A stretch of DNA of 64,000 nt from Saccharopolyspora rosea (GCF_025643595.1 NZ_CP102826.1:372001-436000), one strand, 5' to 3'; counted from the first letter of the stretch, positions 15,729 through 26,114 are shown. Numbers and translations are program-made. The notes: generated by a model from the sequence alone, not told the origin.

Positions 15729-16445
15729 GTGTCCATCGCTCGCAGACTGGCCGTGCTCGCCGCGGCCGCGGCGGCCGTGCTGGTGCCGACCGCGTCGGCA
15801 GTCGCCGCCCAACCCTCGGACGTCCACGCCAAGATCATCGACGGCCGGGAGGTGGACAGCGCGCCGTGGGCGGCGCGGCTGTTCTCCGACGGCCGGGAGA
15901 CCTGCACCGCCACGATCATCGCCCCGGAGTGGGTGCTGACCGCGCAGCACTGCGTGGCGGGCGGCGGCCAGCTGACCTTCCACATCGGCGACGTCGACCA
16001 GACCAAGGGCGAGCAGGCCGCGGCCAAGCCCGGCGGCGTGCACATCCACGACACCGCCGACCTGGCCCTGGTCAACCTCGACCACCCGGTGCAGACCCAG
16101 TACTCGCCGCTCGGCGAACCCGGCGCGGTGCGCAACGGGCAGACCGTGCAGACCTACGGCTGGGGCGCCACCTGCACCGACCAGCCCGAGATCAACTGCC
16201 AGTCGAAGATCCTCAAGGTCGCCGACGTGCGGGTGACGGACGTGGCGTGCAGCGACTACCGGGGCGGCACCGCGGTCTGCGCGACCCGCGGGGACGGCAT
16301 CCCGGCCGGCGGCGACTCGGGCGGCCCGATGTTCGCCGGTGGCGTGCAGGTCGGCGTGGCCTCCACCAGCGACCGCCAGAGCAACACGGCCTACGCCAAC
16401 CTCACCGGGTACCGGGAGTGGATCAAGTCCGTGGCCGGGGTCTGA
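15729..16445 (+). CDS. Secreted trypsin-like serine protease (S1)
   Basis: 238 residues. A Sec signal peptide of about 27 residues ends in ASAVAA, then the chymotrypsin-fold domain follows with almost no propeptide. The catalytic triad is His in TAQHC, Asp in HDTADLALVNL and Ser in GDSGGP. The usual TAAHC is TAQHC here. Six cysteines could form three disulfides. The start is GTG 15729, preceded by CCGGAGGAG. It degrades proteins outside the cell. Confidence 0.88.
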   Translation: MSIARRLAVLAAAAAAVLVPTASAVAAQPSDVHAKIIDGREVDSAPWAARLFSDGRETCTATIIAPEWVLTAQHCVAGGGQLTFHIGDVDQTKGEQAAAKPGGVHIHDTADLALVNLDHPVQTQYSPLGEPGAVRNGQTVQTYGWGATCTDQPEINCQSKILKVADVRVTDVACSDYRGGTAVCATRGDGIPAGGDSGGPMFAGGVQVGVASTSDRQSNTAYANLTGYREWIKSVAGV

Positions 16446-16867
16446 CCCGGCACCGCGACGCGGTCGTCCGGACGCCCGCCCGGCGCCCGGCACCACCACC
16501 CCGCGGAGGCGCTGCCGCATCGCGGGGAGGGGATTCGCCCCCGTGGTGGTGCTGCCGTGCCGCCGGGTGGGGGCGACGGGCGGCCGCGTTCGCATTTCAC
16601 CCGAACCGACCACTTTTTTCGGCTCACGAAATCCGGACTCCACCATGCGCGGGGACGCACTTCGGGAATCGGGGTTTGCGCAGGTCAGGGGCTGCCCCGA
16701 ATGGATTGGTGGGGCAATGCGGCAGCAGATCGATAGCACTTCCCGGAAGTGCTCTGCAACATTCCTGTAGTGCTTCTCACGTGTAAAATCGCATCTCGCC
16801 TGGTAGTCGGGCCGTGTAACGTTCTCGTCCCTGGCGCGATACGCATGTTCTGTTAAGTTGGCGAAGC
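16446..16867. other. Intergenic region: hairpins and ectA promoter
   Basis: No gene in 422 bp. The first part is a nested hairpin: GCACCACCAC at 16490-16499 with GTGGTGGTGC at 16543-16552, around CCCCGCG at 16499-16505 with CGCGGGG at 16521-16527. It probably ends protease transcription. The last 150 bp are less GC-rich and probably hold the ectoine promoter; I see no clear -35/-10 pair. Confidence 0.5.
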
Positions 16868-17425
16868 ATGACCGGCGACAAACCGAGCCGTAACATCAAC
16901 GAACGGAATGGCGGAAGCGGTTCAGCCGGGCGGTTGGAGATCGACACTCCGGTCGTCGCGGACGGCCCCGCACTCCACCGAATCACGGTCGATTCGGGAG
17001 TGCTCGACGTGAACTCGTCCTACGCATATTTGTTGTGGTGCAGGGACTTCGCGCAAACCTCCGCGGTGGCACGCATCGACGGCGCGGTCGTGGGATTCGT
17101 GACCGGCTACATCCGGCCGGACGCGCCGGATGTGCTCGTGGTCTGGCAGATCGCCGTCGATGCCTCCCAGCGCGGTGGTGGCGTGGCAGGTCGACTCCTC
17201 GGGCACCTGGTGGACCGGGTCCTACCGCGCGGTGTGCGGTACCTGGAGACCACGATCACGCCGGACAACTCCGCCTCGATCGCGCTGTTCACCGCGTTCG
17301 CCCGGCGTCGGGAGACCGAGATCGAGCGCAGCGAGCTGTTCACGGCCGACCTGTTCCCCGACGCGCACCTGGGGGAGGACCTGTACCGCATCGGGCCGTT
17401 CTCGGCGGCACCGGCAGTGGTGTGA
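16868..17425 (+). CDS. ectA: L-2,4-diaminobutyrate acetyltransferase
   Basis: 185 residues. Transfers acetyl from acetyl-CoA to the 4-amino group of 2,4-diaminobutyrate in ectoine synthesis. GNAT fold: the acetyl-CoA loop is QRGGGVAGRLLGH, preceded by DVLVVWQIAVDAS and followed by LETTITPDNSASIALFTAFA, the EctA-specific stretch. A 25-residue polar leader precedes the domain. It is the first gene of ectABCD, with ectB starting 87 bp later. Confidence 0.93.
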   Translation: MTGDKPSRNINERNGGSGSAGRLEIDTPVVADGPALHRITVDSGVLDVNSSYAYLLWCRDFAQTSAVARIDGAVVGFVTGYIRPDAPDVLVVWQIAVDASQRGGGVAGRLLGHLVDRVLPRGVRYLETTITPDNSASIALFTAFARRRETEIERSELFTADLFPDAHLGEDLYRIGPFSAAPAVV

Positions 17426-17512
17426 CCCGCGCCTTCGGGCGCGGACGGACCAACTCGATCACATCGCCGGCGGCGGGCCTCCCGGCGCGCCGCACGGCCG
17501 AACGGAGGACCC

Positions 17513-18760
17513 GTGAACGACATCTTCGCAAGCCTGGAATCGGAAGTCCGCAGTTACTGCAGAACCTGGCCGGCCGTGTTCGACCACGCCCGCGGCAGTT
17601 GGCTCCACGACGAGGACGGCAACGCCTACCTCGATTTCTTCGCCGGGGCCGGGGCGCTCAATTACGGGCACAACAATCCGCTGCTGAAACGAAAACTGAT
17701 CGACTACCTCGAACGCGACGGCGTGGTGCACGGACTTGATCAAGCGACCACCGCCAAGCGCGAGTTCCTGACGACCTTCAACGAGAAGGTGCTCCAGCCG
17801 CGCGGGTTGAACTACAAGATCCAGTTCCCCGGGCCGACGGGTACCAACTCGGTGGAGTCGGCGCTGAAACTCGCCCGCAAGATCACCGGCAAGGAATCGA
17901 TCATCAGCTTCACCAACGCGTTCCACGGCATGACGCTGGGTTCGCTGTCGGTGACCGGCAACTCGATGAAGCGCGGTGGCGCGGGCATCCCGCTGGTGCA
18001 CGCCACCCCGATGCCCTACGACAACTACTTCGACGGGCAGACCCCGGACTTCCTGTTCTTCGAGAAGCTCCTGGAGGACAGCGGCAGCGGGCTCAACGAA
18101 CCCGCCGCGGTCATCGTCGAGACGTTGCAGGGCGAGGGCGGCATCAACTCGTCCCGCCCGGAGTGGCTGCGCGGGCTGTACGAGCTGTGCCAGAAGCACG
18201 GCATCCTGCTGATCGTCGACGACGTGCAGATGGGCTGCGGCCGGACCGGGCCGTTCTTCAGCTTCGAGAAGGCGGGCATCCAGCCGGACATCGTCTGCCT
18301 GTCGAAGTCCATCGGCGGCTACGGACTCCCGCTGGCCACCACGCTGATCAAGCCCGAGCACGACGTGTGGGAGCCGGGCGAGCACAACGGCACCTTCCGC
18401 GGCAACAACCCGGCGTTCGTCACCGCGTCCGAGGCGTTCCGCCAGTACTGGAGCGACGACTCCCTGGAGAGGTCGACCATCGCCAAGGGCGAGCGGGTCG
18501 GCGAGGTGCTCCAGGAGATCGCCGGCGCCCACGAGGGTGCGATCGCCAAGGGCCGCGGCCTGGCGCGCGGTCTGGGCTTCGCCGACCACGACGTGGCGGG
18601 CAAGGTCTCCAAGGCGGCGTTCGACCGCAAGCTGCTGCTGGAGACCTCCGGCCCGTCCAGCGAGGTCATCAAGATCATGCCGCCGTTGACCGTGTCGGAT
18701 GACGAACTGGAGCAGGGCCTTCAGATCATCCGCGAGTCGGTGCAAGCTGTGCTGTCCTGA
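17513..18760 (+). CDS. ectB: Diaminobutyrate-2-oxoglutarate transaminase
   Basis: 415 residues. PLP-dependent class III aminotransferase that makes L-2,4-diaminobutyrate from aspartate semialdehyde and glutamate. Visible features are the PLP-phosphate loop [16 protein letters not shown], the cofactor Asp in [15 protein letters not shown] and the Schiff-base Lys in [12 protein letters not shown]. The start is GTG 17513 with GGAGGA upstream. It lies 35 bp before ectC in the ectoine operon. Confidence 0.95.
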   Translation: MNDIFASLESEVRSYCRTWPAVFDHARGSWLHDEDGNAYLDFFAGAGALNYGHNNPLLKRKLIDYLERDGVVHGLDQATTAKREFLTTFNEKVLQPRGLNYKIQFPGPTGTNSVESALKLARKITGKESIISFTNAFHGMTLGSLSVTGNSMKRGGAGIPLVHATPMPYDNYFDGQTPDFLFFEKLLEDSGSGLNEPAAVIVETLQGEGGINSSRPEWLRGLYELCQKHGILLIVDDVQMGCGRTGPFFSFEKAGIQPDIVCLSKSIGGYGLPLATTLIKPEHDVWEPGEHNGTFRGNNPAFVTASEAFRQYWSDDSLERSTIAKGERVGEVLQEIAGAHEGAIAKGRGLARGLGFADHDVAGKVSKAAFDRKLLLETSGPSSEVIKIMPPLTVSDDELEQGLQIIRESVQAVLS

Positions 18761-18795
18761 AGGCCCACCCCGAACCAACCCCAAGAGGAGGAAGT

Positions 18796-19206
18796 GTGAT
18801 CGTCCGCAACCTCGAAGAGATCGAGAACACCGACGCCGACATCAAGACGGAGAACTGGCGGAGCAAGCGCATCGTGCTGGCCAAGGAGAAGGTCGGCTTC
18901 TCGGTCCACGAGACCACGCTCTACGCGGGCACGGTGAACGACTTCTGGTACGCCAACCACATCGAGGCGGTGTTCATCGTCGAGGGCGAGGGCGAGATCG
19001 AGGACAAAGCCACCGGTGAGGTCCACCAGCTCAAGCCCGGCTCCCTCTACCTGCTCAACAACCACGACAAGCACCAGGTCCGGCCGCGGACCCAGATGCG
19101 CACCGTGTGCGTGTTCAACCCGCCCGTGACCGGACGCGAGGTGCACGACGAGAACGGCGTGTACCCGCTGGTCGTGGAGGACGACGAGACGCCGGTGGCC
19201 GGCTGA
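18796..19206 (+). CDS. ectC: L-ectoine synthase
   Basis: 136 residues, the normal length. Cupin enzyme that closes N-gamma-acetyl-diaminobutyrate to ectoine. Diagnostic parts are [20 protein letters not shown], the metal-site Glu in [14 protein letters not shown] and [17 protein letters not shown]. The start is the GTG at 18796; the GTG two bases earlier would stop at once. The ribosome site is GAGGAGG. Confidence 0.95.
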   Translation: MIVRNLEEIENTDADIKTENWRSKRIVLAKEKVGFSVHETTLYAGTVNDFWYANHIEAVFIVEGEGEIEDKATGEVHQLKPGSLYLLNNHDKHQVRPRTQMRTVCVFNPPVTGREVHDENGVYPLVVEDDETPVAG

Positions 19207-19373
19207 GCCGGTGCACCGCGCTTGACCGCTGCGGGTGGCGGGTAACCCCCGGGTTGCCCGCCACCGGCACGGCGGGTCGTTGGGCGCAGCTTTCTTGGCG
19301 AGGAACCGAGAAAGGCGGCGGTGCCGACGGGCACCAGCCGCTCCGGCGGGAATTCGAAAAGGAGGCGCAACTC

Positions 19374-20276
19374 ATGACCGTCGCGGATCTGAGCACCCAG
19401 GACCGCTATCCGACCCGGATCGGTGCCAGCTCGACTCTGCTCGAACGCACCGATCCGACCGTCTGGCCGGGCGTGGACTCCGGCCCGGCGACCGCGGAGG
19501 AGCTCGCGGCGCACGACGCCAAGGGCTTCCACACCGTCGAGGGCCTGCTGTCCCCCGCTGAAGTCCAGACCTTCTGGCGGGAACTGGAACGGCTCTCCGA
19601 GGATCCGCGGGTGCGCGCTGACGAGCGCACCGTTGTGGAGAAGAAGTCGAACGAGGTCCGCTCCCAGTTCGAGGTGCACAAGACCAGCGAGCTGATCGCG
19701 GAACTGGTCCGCGATCCGCGGGTGCTCGACCGGGCCCGCCAGATCCTCGGCTCGGACGTCTACGTGCACCAGAGCCGGATCAACTACATGCCGGGGTACC
19801 GGGGCAGCGGTTTCTACTGGCACTCCGACTTCGAGACCTGGCACGCCGAGGACGGCATGCCCGCGATGCGCGCGGTGAGCATCTCGATCGCGTTGACCGA
19901 CAACTACCCGTTCAACGGCGGTCTGATGATCATGCCGGGCGCGCACAAGACCTTCGTCTCCTGCGTGGGCGAAACGCCCGAGGACAACTACAAGTCCTCG
20001 CTGAAGGAGCAGGAGGTCGGCGTCCCGAGCGAGGACGACATCACCAAACTCGCCTACGAGCACGGGATCGAGCAGTTCACCGGGCCCGCCGGCTCGGCGC
20101 TGTGGTTCGACTCCAACTGCATGCACGGCTCCGGGAACAACATCACGCCGTTCCCGCGCTCGAACATCTTCATCGTGTTCAACAGCGTGGACAACGCCCT
20201 CGTCGAGCCGTTCGCCGCGCGGAGACCGCGGCCGGAGTTCATCGCGTCCCGCGACTTCACCCCGGTGACGCGCTGA
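19374..20276 (+). CDS. ectD: Ectoine 5-hydroxylase
   Basis: 300 residues. Non-haem Fe(II)/2-oxoglutarate dioxygenase that turns ectoine into 5-hydroxyectoine. The iron site is His and Asp in FYWHSDFETWH plus the distal His in MHGSGNNITP. The EctD signature between them is clear (MRAVSISIALTDNYPFNGGL, then MPGAHKTF). The start is the ATG at 19374 after AAAAGGAGG. It follows ectC by 167 bp, so it may have a promoter of its own as well as readthrough. Confidence 0.95.
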   Translation: MTVADLSTQDRYPTRIGASSTLLERTDPTVWPGVDSGPATAEELAAHDAKGFHTVEGLLSPAEVQTFWRELERLSEDPRVRADERTVVEKKSNEVRSQFEVHKTSELIAELVRDPRVLDRARQILGSDVYVHQSRINYMPGYRGSGFYWHSDFETWHAEDGMPAMRAVSISIALTDNYPFNGGLMIMPGAHKTFVSCVGETPEDNYKSSLKEQEVGVPSEDDITKLAYEHGIEQFTGPAGSALWFDSNCMHGSGNNITPFPRSNIFIVFNSVDNALVEPFAARRPRPEFIASRDFTPVTR

Positions 20277-20415
20277 CTCCGCGGGCCTGCGAGCCCCGCA
20301 ACACCTCTCGCGCTGCGCGCGAGGCGCCGGTCCTGTCACCACCGGCATCCGCCGTCCTCCGGTGGCCGTCGCGCACGGTCGGCGGTCACCGGGGACGTCG
20401 GTCCACTGCGGACGT

Positions 20416-21450
20416 TCAGCCGATGCCGAGGTAGCGGCGCTCGTTGAACGGTTCGCCCGCGCAGGAGGCACCGAGGTCGTGCCCGATGCGCTCGATGACG
20501 TCGGCCAGCTCCAGGCGGGCCAGCCACGGGCGGGGCAGCACGGCCGTGCCGTGGCGGGCGCCGAGGAGGCTGCCGGTGACCGCGGCCGTGGAGTCGCTGT
20601 GGCCGGAGTGGTTGGCGGCCAGGCGGACCGCGTCGGCGAACTGCTCCGGCTTGGGCAGGGCCAAGGCGCAATAGACGCCGATGGACAGCGCCTCCGGGCC
20701 GATCCAGCCCTGGCCGAGCCGTTCGATGTGGCTGACGCTGGCGCCGAGCCGGGCCAGCGTGGCCGCTTCCGCGAGGGCCGTCGCCGTTTCGACGTCCTCG
20801 CGCAGCACCCGACCGGCCGCTTGGTCGACGGCGGCCGGCAACCGCCGCTGCTGCACCGCCACGAGGTGGACGATCAGCGCCATCGCCCCCGCCGAGGCCC
20901 AGCCGCCGACGCCGCCGTGGGTGAGCGCGGCGAACTGGCAGGCCAGCTGGTAGGCCATCTCGGGCGTCGGTGCGAACCCGACCGGTGCGCTGCGGTCCAC
21001 GCCGCCGCACCCCTTGGAGCTGTTGCGCGGCTCGTCGGGCGTCCCCAGCGCGGTCTCCTGCAGGGCGCGCAGACTGGTCAACCCCGGCGACCGGTTGGCG
21101 TACAACTCCGGTTCGGCCAACAGGCCGGTGACGCCCGGCCGCGGCTTGTCTTCCTGCTGGGTGATCAACCACCGACGGTAAGCGGCCGCGGCCGTCTCCA
21201 CGGGACGCCACGGACCGCCGTTGTTGCCGGTCGTCCAGGCTTGCAGATATCCCTCGCCGGTGAACAACGACATCTGGGTGGAGTCGCCGAGCAGCGCCTG
21301 CGGGGGTGGTTCGGTGATCCCGGCGTCGCCGTGCTCAGCGCGGATGTCCTCCAGCTGCGCGAACTCCACCGGCGCGCCGAGCGCGTCGCCCAGGGCCCCT
21401 CCGAGCAGGCAGGCCACCGCGCGATCGACCACTGTGGACGGCGTGGGCAC
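20416..21450 (-). CDS. ADP-ribosylglycohydrolase family protein
   Basis: 344 residues, all-helical DraG/ARH fold. Metal-site motifs are present in variant form: GGALGDALGAPVEF at the N-terminus, GDSTQMSLFT for the usual DDTQM box, and GHSDSTAAVTGSLLGARHG for the usual GDxDT box near the C-terminus. It would remove ADP-ribose from proteins or small molecules; the target is unknown. I chose the GTG at 21448-21450 because AAGGAGA precedes it; a GTG/ATG form from 21501 would add 17 residues. It is divergent from the AfsR-like gene. Confidence 0.83.
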   Translation of the reverse strand: MPTPSTVVDRAVACLLGGALGDALGAPVEFAQLEDIRAEHGDAGITEPPPQALLGDSTQMSLFTGEGYLQAWTTGNNGGPWRPVETAAAAYRRWLITQQEDKPRPGVTGLLAEPELYANRSPGLTSLRALQETALGTPDEPRNSSKGCGGVDRSAPVGFAPTPEMAYQLACQFAALTHGGVGGWASAGAMALIVHLVAVQQRRLPAAVDQAAGRVLREDVETATALAEAATLARLGASVSHIERLGQGWIGPEALSIGVYCALALPKPEQFADAVRLAANHSGHSDSTAAVTGSLLGARHGTAVLPRPWLARLELADVIERIGHDLGASCAGEPFNERRYLGIG

Positions 21451-21758
21451 GGGTGCGGGTCTCCTTCCACAGTGGTCCTCGTTCGGGTGATCGATGCGCA
21501 CTCGACTCTACTTGCCGCACGGGTTCGCCGGGAGACGTCCACGACAACACCCGTTCGCCGGAGCGGTCCGTTCGGCCGAGTGCGGGCTGGGTGCGTCCTC
21601 CGGGCGACGACTCCATTGGGGTGAATCCGGTGGTGGTGCCGAGCCCCGGTGGGAAGGCCGGTCGTTACCGTGTGTCGACCTCGAAGGTGTGGACGGCACG
21701 TGCCGAGGTGGCCGAAACTGGCTGAAGCCTCAACCACATGGGCACGAGGGACGGGTGG

Positions 21759-24617
21759 ATGATCGCGCCGCAGGACAGCTCGACCACGGCACCGGGCACG
21801 GGATTCGAGTTCCGCCTGCTCGGACCGCTGGAGGTGCTCCGCGACGGCGTCGGGTGCCCGCTGGGCAGCGGCCTGAGCCGCGCCCTGCTGGCCTGCCTGC
21901 TGCTGGAGCCGAACCAGGTGGTGTCCATGGACCGGCTCATCGACATGCTCTGGGAGGACGACCCGCCCGCCACCGCGCGCACCATCGTCCACAAGTCCGT
22001 CTCCCAGCTGCGCAAGCTGTTCGGCGCGCAGCGCGACGACATCGGCGACGGGCACCCGGAAATCGTCACCCGGCCCCCCGGCTACCTGCTGCGCGTGGAC
22101 AGCGACCGGATCGACGCGCACCGCGCCCGGGCGCTGATCAACCACGCGCACGGGCTGGACCCGGCCGAGCGGGCCCGGGTGCTGGCCGAGGCGTTGACGC
22201 TGTGGCGCGGCCCGGTGCTCTCCGACATCGCCGACACCAGGCTGTACCGGATGGTCGCGCCGAACCTCGACGAGCTGCGGTTGCTCGCGCTGGAGGAACG
22301 GGTGGCCGCCGACCTCGAACTCGGCAGGCACCAGCAGCTCGTCCTGGAACTGTCCGCACTGGTCGACCAGCACCCGCTGCGGGAACGGCTGACCGGGCAG
22401 CTGATGCTGGCCAGCTACCGCGCCGGGCACCGCGCCGAGGCGCAGGCCCGCTACCACGAGCTGCGGCACCGGCTGTCCGCCGAACTCGGCATCGACCCCG
22501 GGCCGGAACTGCGCGACCTGTACGAGCGGCTGCTGCGCGACGACGACTCGCTGCTGGAACCCGGCCGCCGCACGTCCACCCCGCAGTCGGTCGGGCGGCC
22601 GGTGCCCGCCGAACTCCCGCCCGCCCCGGCCGGGTTCGTCGGGCGGGACGCCGAACTCGGTGCGCTGGACCGGGTGCTGGCGAACCGGGAACCCGGCGCG
22701 GCGACGCAGCTGGCCGTGCTGACGGGTACCGCCGGGGTCGGCAAGACCGCGCTCGGGCTGACCTGGGCGCACCGCGTGGCGCACGCCTTCCCGGACGGCC
22801 AGCTGTACGCGTCGCTGCGCGGGTTCGACACCGAACGCGCGCCGCTGGCGCCCGGCGAGGCGTTGACCAGCATGCTCAAGGCGCTCGGCGTCCCGGCCGA
22901 CGAGATACCGGTGGCGCTCGACGACCGCACCGCGCTGTACCGGTCGCTGCTGGCGGAGCGGCGGGTGCTGGTGCTGCTGGACAACGCCCGCGACTCCGAG
23001 CAGGTGCGCCCGCTGCTGCCGGGCAGCTCGGCCTCGCTGGTGCTGGTGACCAGCCGCCGTCGGCTGGACGGGCTGGTGGTGCGCAACGGTGCGCGGGTGC
23101 TGCCGCTGGAGACGCTGCCGACCGAGACCGCGATCGAACTGCTCGACCGGGCCGGGGTTCCGGGCAAGTCGGCGTCCGAACCGGACGCCGCGGCCGAGTT
23201 GGCCGAGCTGTGCGGCGGGCTGCCGCTGGCGCTGCGGATCGCCGCCGCCCGGCTGGCCGCCAACCCGGCGCGTGGCGTGTCCGACCTGGTGCACGAGCTG
23301 ACCGACGAGCGGAACCGGTTGCACGCGCTGGACATCGACGACTCCGACACCAGCGTGCGCCGCGCCTTCGACATCTCCTACCGGAGCCTGCACCCGGTGC
23401 ACGCCGACACGTTCCGGCTGCTCGGGCTGGTGCCCGGCCACACCTTCACGGCGCCTGCCGTCGCGGCGCTGTGCGGCACCGACGTGCCCAGCGCGCAGCG
23501 GCGCCTGCGGGCGCTGGCGCTGGCCCACCTGGTCGTCGAACCGCGCCCGGACCGGTTCGGGATGCACGACCTGCTGCGCGTCTACGCCCGCGACCTGCTC
23601 GCCGTCACCGCCGGGCACCACGACGACCGGGCGGCCCTGCGCCGGCTGCTCACCCACTACCTCGCGGTCGCCGACCACGCGCGCCGCTTCCTGCGCCCGC
23701 CGCAGGACACGCTCGACTTCCGCGGCGCGGCGGGGGCTCCCGTCCCGGAGATCGCCGACCGCGCGCAGGCGCTGGAGTGGTTCGACGCGGAGTGGCCCAA
23801 CCTGGTCGCCGCGATCCGCGCCGCCAACGCCGGTGGCCTGCACGAACTCGCCTGGCCGCTGGTGCGGCTCCAGTTCAACTACCTCATGGTCCGCTGCCCG
23901 TGGGAGGACTGGATCCGCGTCTACACCGAGGGCCTGGACTCCGCCCGCGCGGTGGACGACCCGGCGGGCAAGGTCCTCATGTCCGCCGGGCTGGGCGTCG
24001 CCTACGCGCGGTCCGGCGAGCCCGAGCAAGCGCTCGCGCACTACGCCGAGTCGTACCGGGTCGCGGTGCTCACCGGTGACCCCGCGTGGCTGGCGATGAC
24101 GCAGGTCAACATGGGCAGCGTGCTGTTCCGGCTGGGCCGCTACGACGAGGCGCAGGTGCACTGCGAGGACGCGCTGCGGGTCTACCGGACGCTCGGCGAC
24201 CGCTACTTCGAGGCCGGTGCGCTGAACAACCTCGCCCAGGTCGAGCAGGTCAACGGCAACCTGGAGGCGGCCCTCGCGCATCTGAGAGAAGCGGAGGCCA
24301 TGTACCGCGAAGCCGACGACCTGGAGACCCTGGCGATGGTGCTGAACAACTGCGGTGAAGTCAGCATCGAACTGGAGCGAACCGAGGACGGCGAGGACTA
24401 CCATCGCCAGGCCCTGGACGTCGCGCTGCGCTGCGGATCGGCGATCCGCCAGGCCGCCGCCTACCTGGGGTTGGGCGACGCGGCGCACTCCCGGGGCGAC
24501 CGGCAGGTCGCGCGCACCCGCTGGGAGACGGCTCTGGCGATCTTCGACGCGGAGGGATCGCCGCGCGCCACCGACGTGCGCCGACGGCTCGACCACCTCT
24601 CGGCCGCGTCCTGCTGA
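21759..24617 (+). CDS. AfsR/SARP-type transcriptional regulator
   Basis: 952 residues in three parts. Residues about 10-265 form the SARP DNA-binding and BTAD domains (FRLLGPLEVLRDG to LGIDPGPELRDLYERLL). Residues about 300-620 form an NB-ARC ATPase with P-loop TGTAGVGKTALGLTW and VLVLLDNARDSEQVRPL. TPR repeats fill the last 300 residues (GSVLFRLGRYDEAQVHCEDA and the like). AfsR-type proteins activate secondary metabolism or stress genes. The ATG at 21759 has GAGGGA upstream; an ATG at 21738 does not. No biosynthetic cluster is adjacent, so its target is unknown. Confidence 0.88.
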   Translation: MIAPQDSSTTAPGTGFEFRLLGPLEVLRDGVGCPLGSGLSRALLACLLLEPNQVVSMDRLIDMLWEDDPPATARTIVHKSVSQLRKLFGAQRDDIGDGHPEIVTRPPGYLLRVDSDRIDAHRARALINHAHGLDPAERARVLAEALTLWRGPVLSDIADTRLYRMVAPNLDELRLLALEERVAADLELGRHQQLVLELSALVDQHPLRERLTGQLMLASYRAGHRAEAQARYHELRHRLSAELGIDPGPELRDLYERLLRDDDSLLEPGRRTSTPQSVGRPVPAELPPAPAGFVGRDAELGALDRVLANREPGAATQLAVLTGTAGVGKTALGLTWAHRVAHAFPDGQLYASLRGFDTERAPLAPGEALTSMLKALGVPADEIPVALDDRTALYRSLLAERRVLVLLDNARDSEQVRPLLPGSSASLVLVTSRRRLDGLVVRNGARVLPLETLPTETAIELLDRAGVPGKSASEPDAAAELAELCGGLPLALRIAAARLAANPARGVSDLVHELTDERNRLHALDIDDSDTSVRRAFDISYRSLHPVHADTFRLLGLVPGHTFTAPAVAALCGTDVPSAQRRLRALALAHLVVEPRPDRFGMHDLLRVYARDLLAVTAGHHDDRAALRRLLTHYLAVADHARRFLRPPQDTLDFRGAAGAPVPEIADRAQALEWFDAEWPNLVAAIRAANAGGLHELAWPLVRLQFNYLMVRCPWEDWIRVYTEGLDSARAVDDPAGKVLMSAGLGVAYARSGEPEQALAHYAESYRVAVLTGDPAWLAMTQVNMGSVLFRLGRYDEAQVHCEDALRVYRTLGDRYFEAGALNNLAQVEQVNGNLEAALAHLREAEAMYREADDLETLAMVLNNCGEVSIELERTEDGEDYHRQALDVALRCGSAIRQAAAYLGLGDAAHSRGDRQVARTRWETALAIFDAEGSPRATDVRRRLDHLSAASC

Positions 24618-24743
24618 GGTGGCCCGCAGCGAGCGGTTAGCCGCTGGTTAGTCCCGGCTGAGAACTTCTGTCACGTGCGGATCAACCGTGCAGGATCCGT
24701 GCGACAAGGGCGGCTCTGGGGGTCCAAGGGGGGAATTGTCGCC

Positions 24744-24782
24744 CGGTCGTCCCGGTCGGCCTCGCGTCGGCCGGGACGACCG
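24744..24782. terminator. Bidirectional terminator-like hairpin
   Basis: CGGTCGTCCCGG at 24744-24755 pairs perfectly with CCGGGACGACCG at 24771-24782. It lies between the convergent AfsR-like and SGNH hydrolase genes. Confidence 0.6.
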
Positions 24783-24848
24783 CAGGGGGGATGGCATTCG
24801 GGGCCGAGCGCTCCCGGATGGAGTGTTGGGGGCGGGTGCGGGCCCCGG

Positions 24849-25649
24849 TCAGGATTGGGTGAGCTGACCGGCGGTCCGCACTTGGTCTTCGCTCAGCCGC
24901 CCCAGTTCCGGTCGCTTCGGCAGCCTGCCGTCACCGCTGGACCGTCCCCGCAGTCGACGGCCGATCCACGGCGCCAGGTGTTCGCGGGCCCACCTGATGT
25001 CCTCCGCCCGCTGCACGTGCCAGGGCTGCGCTGGCTGCGCGGGCCAGGGCTCCCGCCAGCTCTCCGCCACCTCGACGCCCAGCGCCTCGCACGCGCGCAG
25101 CGCAACCCGGCGGTGGCCCTCGGCGGACAGGTGCAGCCGGTCCTCGCTCCAGGCCCGGGGATCGCGCAGCACGTCCATCGACCACAGGTCGAGCACGTAG
25201 CAGCCGTGCCGGTCGGCGATCGCCCGCAGGTGCGAGTTGTACGTGCCGACCTTGCCGCGCACCCGGCGCAGGATCGGGGTGTCGCGGGTGTCGAAACCCG
25301 TGCCGATCAACACGTCCGCACCGGTGGCGCGCAGTCGGCCGATGGCCGCGTCGAACAGCTCGGCCACCAGGTCCGGGTCGGAGCCGGGTCGGATGATGTC
25401 GTTGCCGCCCGCCGCGATCGAGACCAGCGCGGGGCGCAGCTCGACGGCGCGCGGGACCTGGTGGGTGACGATCTGGCGGATCAGCTTGCCGCGCACCGCG
25501 AGGTTGGCGTAGCGCAGGTCGGGGTTGGTTCCGGCGAGGTGCTCGGCCAGCCGGTCCGCCCAGCCCCGGAAGCCACCGTTCGGGACCGCGTCGGCCAGCC
25601 CCTCGGTGAAGCTGTCCCCCAGCGCGACGTAGCTGTCCCAGCGCTCCAT
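24849..25649 (-). CDS. SGNH/GDSL hydrolase
   Basis: 266 residues. Esterase or lipase of the SGNH fold with all four blocks: Ser in YVALGDSFTEG, Gly in YANLAVRGK, Asn in IAAGGNDIIRP and Asp-x-x-His in SEDRLHLSAEGH. No signal peptide is evident, so it acts in the cytoplasm or is exported differently. The C-terminal 60 residues beyond the fold are basic. The start is the ATG at 25647-25649. The frame stays open far upstream on this strand, but only this part is coding. Confidence 0.85.
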   Translation of the reverse strand: MERWDSYVALGDSFTEGLADAVPNGGFRGWADRLAEHLAGTNPDLRYANLAVRGKLIRQIVTHQVPRAVELRPALVSIAAGGNDIIRPGSDPDLVAELFDAAIGRLRATGADVLIGTGFDTRDTPILRRVRGKVGTYNSHLRAIADRHGCYVLDLWSMDVLRDPRAWSEDRLHLSAEGHRRVALRACEALGVEVAESWREPWPAQPAQPWHVQRAEDIRWAREHLAPWIGRRLRGRSSGDGRLPKRPELGRLSEDQVRTAGQLTQS

Positions 25650-26114
25650 CTGCGTTCGTCCTCCCCGGATCTCCTCGATGTACCGATCCAATTTGGCTCC
25701 CGGGAACCGACCTACGCCACCGTCGGTTCCGTACGCGTGACTAACGGCACTGAACAGTCTAGAAAGTTTGTCCGATTTTCCGCGCGCTCGAATTCCCCGG
25801 TGTGCGGGCGGATTCGCCGGTTCGGTCGGGCAACGGGGTGGCACTTGGGTGAAACACCGATACGGGTGAACGTCAACTGCTACTGTCCTTCGGCGGTAAC
25901 AGAAGCGACGAGGGGGCCCGCGATGAGGCGATCGCCGCAGGTGACAGCTCTGCGCACCGGTGTGCTGGAGCGGCTGGGCGCGGTCGTGCTCGTCGCGGTC
26001 TGTTGAGTTGGGGAACGACGGCATGCGCTCTTGCGTCGGTTCCGGTGTGCGTGCAGTACGGGGGTGCCGCCCACGCGTCTCGTGCCCGCGAAGCACCGAA
26101 GATCTGGGGGAATC
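25650..26114. other. Intergenic region with a possible 27-codon ORF
   Basis: 465 bp between divergent genes. The only candidate gene is a very short frame at 25923-26006. The stretch 25740-25800 is less GC-rich than its surroundings and may hold promoters for both directions. Confidence 0.4.
25923..26006 (+). CDS. Possible 27-residue peptide
   Basis: ATG with GAGGGGG about nine bases upstream, then a peptide starting MRRSPQVTALRTG and ending ERLGAVVLVAVC. It could be a leader peptide or a chance frame. The nearest downstream gene starts 108 bp later. There is no repeated-codon attenuator pattern and no recognised homologue. Confidence 0.2.
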   Translation: MRRSPQVTALRTGVLERLGAVVLVAVC

